Positions 6,912 to 8,544 of a DNA stretch of 8,544 nt are shown in pieces. Below the pieces are notes generated by a model. The model was not told the origin of the DNA and did no database searches. It saw only the letters and a program-made list of their open reading frames with translations. This DNA is from Acidimicrobiia bacterium (GTDB lineage Bacteria > Actinomycetota > Acidimicrobiia > Spongiisociales > ZC4RG35): assembly GCA_029865445.1 (NCBI GenBank), contig JAOUGY010000156.1, forward strand, positions 1-8,544. Reading direction: 5' to 3'. Within the stretch, counting starts at the first letter, position 1. Every line of letters begins with the position of its first letter. The position numbers were made by a program, and so were the translations under genes.

Positions 6912-6931
6912 CGTCGAACTCTCATGCCGGG

Positions 6932-6961
6932 GAACGCCGGAGCCTACAGCGGACGGCGTTC
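6932..6961 (-). repeat. Intercistronic stem-loop between lipoprotein and exporter genes
   Basis: GAACGCCG (6932-6939) and CGGCGTTC (6954-6961) form a perfect 8-bp stem with a 14-base loop. On the minus-strand transcript it lies 13 bases after the lipoprotein stop and 20 bases before the exporter ATG. It has no U-tract. It may be a partial terminator, a processing or stability element tuning exporter expression relative to the lipoprotein, or chance. Confidence 0.45.
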
Positions 6962-6974
6962 AACGACGCGAGGC

Positions 6975-7748
6975 CTATTCGTCGGAGGTGCTGGTGACCG
7001 AGGTGCCCAGCACCCTGGCCGTCGGATCGGCAACCACCGCGAACGGAACGCCGTTCCGAACCATGAAGTCGGCGACGTCGGAGTTGGTGTCGAGGCTGCC
7101 GCGCAAGAAGAGCTGGTACTCGTAGGTCCCGTCGTCCCACACCCAGGTCTGGCCGGATTCGGCATCGATGCGAGTGGCATCGAACAAGCCGATCGTCTCG
7201 GATGTGCACGCCGCCACTGCCCCAGCCGCGAATCGCTCACACGCGGACGTGGTGTGCAGTCCCGACACGACGAGCGTGCCCCGTTGACCGACGCTCCGCG
7301 ACTTCGTGTAAGGCTCCACCGTCCACAAACCGAAAGCTGCGAACACTTCATCATCGAGACGGTCACGACTCGGGGCCACCACGAGCTGGGACGTGATAGC
7401 GGTGATCTCCGGAGGCAGCAGGTCGGGGAAACCGAGTCCCGGGAGTGCAGCGGCGATCTCGAGCCGGCTCGCCTGGATGTACCGCTCCGGACCCTCGCTG
7501 CGTGAGACGATCGCGGCGACGATATCGGCAGGCTCACCGGTGACGGCCGAGGCTCCGAGGCTGTCGTTGACCCACGAGACCTCGACGGACCTGACGATGG
7601 GAATCCCACCCCCGGGAACGGTTTGAACCGTGGCATTGCCGGGTTCGCCGATCCAATCGGAAGACCGGCCACCAAGGGTCGCGAGCGACGACTCAGAACA
7701 GCCCGCTGCGACGATCGCGCAGGCAAGCAGCATCGCTCCCCGTTTCAC
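6975..7748 (-). CDS. Predicted lipoprotein, function unknown
   Basis: A 257-residue lipoprotein by the chosen start. MKRGAMLLACAIVAAGC is a clean signal: two positive residues, a hydrophobic run, lipobox VAAG-Cys17. The mature part is soluble and mixed alpha/beta with no family I recognise; Cys170 and Cys181 are the only other mature cysteines and may pair. WVWDDGTYEYQLFLRG (202-217) and a C-terminal segment around FMVRNGVPFAVVADP look like beta-rich structured regions. GTG at 7748 is preferred because AAAGG lies 7 bases upstream and the signal has normal length; ATGs at 7763 and 7775 are in frame and would lengthen the N-terminus by 5 or 9 residues, without a visible ribosome site. It is the first gene of a same-strand row with the ABC exporter and dehydratase, so it could be an outer-face partner of the exporter, which is inference from position only. 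Stop is TAG at 6977-6975. Confidence 0.8.
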   Translation of the reverse strand: MKRGAMLLACAIVAAGCSESSLATLGGRSSDWIGEPGNATVQTVPGGGIPIVRSVEVSWVNDSLGASAVTGEPADIVAAIVSRSEGPERYIQASRLEIAAALPGLGFPDLLPPEITAITSQLVVAPSRDRLDDEVFAAFGLWTVEPYTKSRSVGQRGTLVVSGLHTTSACERFAAGAVAACTSETIGLFDATRIDAESGQTWVWDDGTYEYQLFLRGSLDTNSDVADFMVRNGVPFAVVADPTARVLGTSVTSTSDE

Positions 7749-7798
7749 CCAGTGGCCTTTCATGTGGTCGATCATTGTTGCCGGTAACAGGTGAAACG
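7741..7798 (-). promoter_or_regulatory. Inverted repeat CGTTTCACC / GGTGAAACG around the lipoprotein start
   Basis: Two perfect 9-base arms (7741-7749 and 7790-7798) are separated by 40 bases. In the minus-strand transcript the downstream arm covers the chosen GTG start codon (7748-7746), and the loop holds the AAAGG ribosome site and both alternative ATGs. Pairing could hide the start codon. A pair like this is also expected a few times by chance in a window this size, so this is a weak call. Confidence 0.25.
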
Positions 7799-7851
7799 TC
7801 CAGGTTTGACGATCGATTCCGTGCCCATCAGGGATTCGCACACAACACCAC

Positions 7852-7857
7852 TACCGT
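7852..7857 (+). promoter_or_regulatory. Putative -10 element TACCGT of a leaderless promoter
   Basis: TACCGT fits TAnnnT and ends 6 bases before the ATG at 7864, with no Shine-Dalgarno-like sequence in the gap. It lies in the 115-base divergent region between the lipoprotein and the ligase gene. No clear -35 was found at normal spacing. Confidence 0.45.
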
Positions 7858-7863
7858 GATCGG

Positions 7864-8544
7864 ATGCCCCTCCTCCCTCCCAGACGGATCGGACTGGTCG
7901 ACCACGCCGTCGATCTGGCCGGACCCGTCGACACCGGCCTCTCACACGCCACGGCCTTGGCGGTGGGATCGGGTGAGATCGGGGAGACACTTCGCGTCCA
8001 CGAGACGTTGGAGATTGTCGCCTTCGGGAGGCAGGACGCTCTGACGCCGGGCTACGCGGACGCCATCGCTGCCGCTCAGGCCGTGGGATTCTCGGTCACC
8101 GAACGCCTCGCCGGCGGCAGAGCCGCCGCCTTTCATCGGGGCACCCTGGCCTTCTCGTGGGCCATGCCGGCCGTGGACCCTCGGGCGGGCGTTCACGATC
8201 GCTTCACATTCGTGGCAGAGCTCATGGCGTCCGCCTTCCGCCGCCTCGGCGCCGATGCGGCGGTCGGCGAGGTTGAGGGCGAATACTGCCCGGGCTCGTA
8301 TTCGGTGAACATCGGGGGACGGTTCAAGGTGATGGGCGTCGGCCAGCGGCTGGTCCGTGGTGCCGCCCACGTGGGAGGTGTCGTCGTCGTCCGCGATTCG
8401 GCTCGACTGCGAGAGGTTCTCGTGCCGGTGTACTCGGCTCTCGACCTGGCGTGGTCTCCTCCCACCGCGGGGGCACTCGAAGACGCGATCGGCCCCGTCG
8501 AGTTGAGCACGGTGCGAAGGGCCATCCTCGAAGAGATCTCTGAG
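7864..8544 (+). CDS. Lipoate-protein ligase A family protein (cut by right edge)
   Basis: The frame opens at ATG 7864 and runs to the last base (227 codons) with no stop, so the C-terminus is missing. It belongs to the biotin/lipoate ligase catalytic-domain superfamily, which transfers lipoate or octanoate to lipoyl domains of 2-oxoacid dehydrogenases or to GcvH, or in orphan members has unknown targets. Motifs: RLAGGRAAAFHRGTLAFS (81-98), aligning with the RRxSGGGAVYHDxGNLN block of LplA, with His91; and EYCPGSYSVNIGGRFKVMGVGQR (140-162), aligning with the catalytic-lysine block GxxKxxGxAQR, with Lys155 as the likely lysine; then RGAAHVGGVVV (165-175). I recall this AGGRAA/CPGxYSVN variant as typical of actinobacterial homologues. 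A TACCGT hexamer six bases upstream supports a leaderless start. Whether it is a ligase or an octanoyltransferase cannot be told from sequence. Confidence 0.85.
   Translation, partial: MPLLPPRRIGLVDHAVDLAGPVDTGLSHATALAVGSGEIGETLRVHETLEIVAFGRQDALTPGYADAIAAAQAVGFSVTERLAGGRAAAFHRGTLAFSWAMPAVDPRAGVHDRFTFVAELMASAFRRLGADAAVGEVEGEYCPGSYSVNIGGRFKVMGVGQRLVRGAAHVGGVVVVRDSARLREVLVPVYSALDLAWSPPTAGALEDAIGPVELSTVRRAILEEISE

Noticed and set aside
5391..7505. A 704-codon open frame on the plus strand, antisense to the exporter and lipoprotein
   Set aside because: The product is His/Arg/Asp/Gly-rich with no domain, and the opposite strand encodes an ABC exporter with every motif intact. Long antisense frames are normal in G+C-rich DNA.
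7806..7811. TTGACG as a -35 for the ligase gene
   Set aside because: The matching -10 position 16-18 bases on has no TA-rich hexamer, and the spacing to TACCGT (7852) is about 40 bases.
7942..8370. Minus-strand frames opposite the ligase gene (142 and 110 codons)
   Set aside because: The plus strand encodes both conserved ligase blocks without interruption through the window edge; the minus-strand products are featureless.
1..8544. Defence system, biosynthetic cluster, mobile element, CRISPR or RNA gene
   Set aside because: No transposase, integrase, nuclease, helicase, direct-repeat array, tRNA-like cloverleaf or rRNA-like sequence was seen; every gene over 150 residues with a known fold is a common chromosomal type.

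Overview
The window is G+C-rich (roughly two-thirds by eye) and densely coded, with strong G/C preference at third codon positions, GTG starts and several genes that appear to lack a Shine-Dalgarno site. Together with the protein variants seen (an RLAGGRAA-type lipoate ligase homologue, an ABC exporter with an insert in its ATPase domain, short Ala-rich lipoprotein signals), this points to a chromosomal segment of a high-GC actinobacterium. An Acidimicrobiia-like lineage is a guess. No rRNA, tRNA, CRISPR array, insertion sequence or phage gene was seen. No gene-free stretch exceeds about 135 bases.

Layout, left to right. (1) Bases 1-1833, minus strand: the N-terminal 611 residues of a P2-type cation-pumping ATPase cut by the left edge. 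(2) Bases 1834-1966: spacer with two perfect short hairpins, one directly abutting the stop codon of the next gene. (3) Bases 1967-2467, minus: flavin reductase-like FMN-binding protein. It diverges from (4) bases 2565-3074, plus: a universal-stress-protein-fold protein with a degraded nucleotide-binding motif. (5) Bases 3079-3543, minus: a small lipoprotein convergent with the stress protein; a hairpin spans both stop codons. (6) Bases 3614-4072, plus: an unrecognised 152-residue protein whose stop codon overlaps that of the next gene in a shared CTAG. (7) Bases 7748 down to 4069, minus: a likely three-gene operon of lipoprotein, ABC exporter and PLP-dependent serine/threonine dehydratase; the last two overlap by GTGA. 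(8) From base 7864, plus: a lipoate-protein-ligase-family protein cut by the right edge.

The genes read as ordinary housekeeping and envelope functions: ion pumping, flavin chemistry, stress response, export and amino-acid deamination, and cofactor attachment. The tightest functional unit is the exporter-dehydratase pair with its upstream lipoprotein. I found no convincing new multi-gene system. The more unusual signals are three plus-strand genes with a TAnnnT hexamer 6-7 bases before the start codon (probable leaderless mRNAs), inverted repeats around the lipoprotein/exporter starts, and two very compact convergent gene ends.
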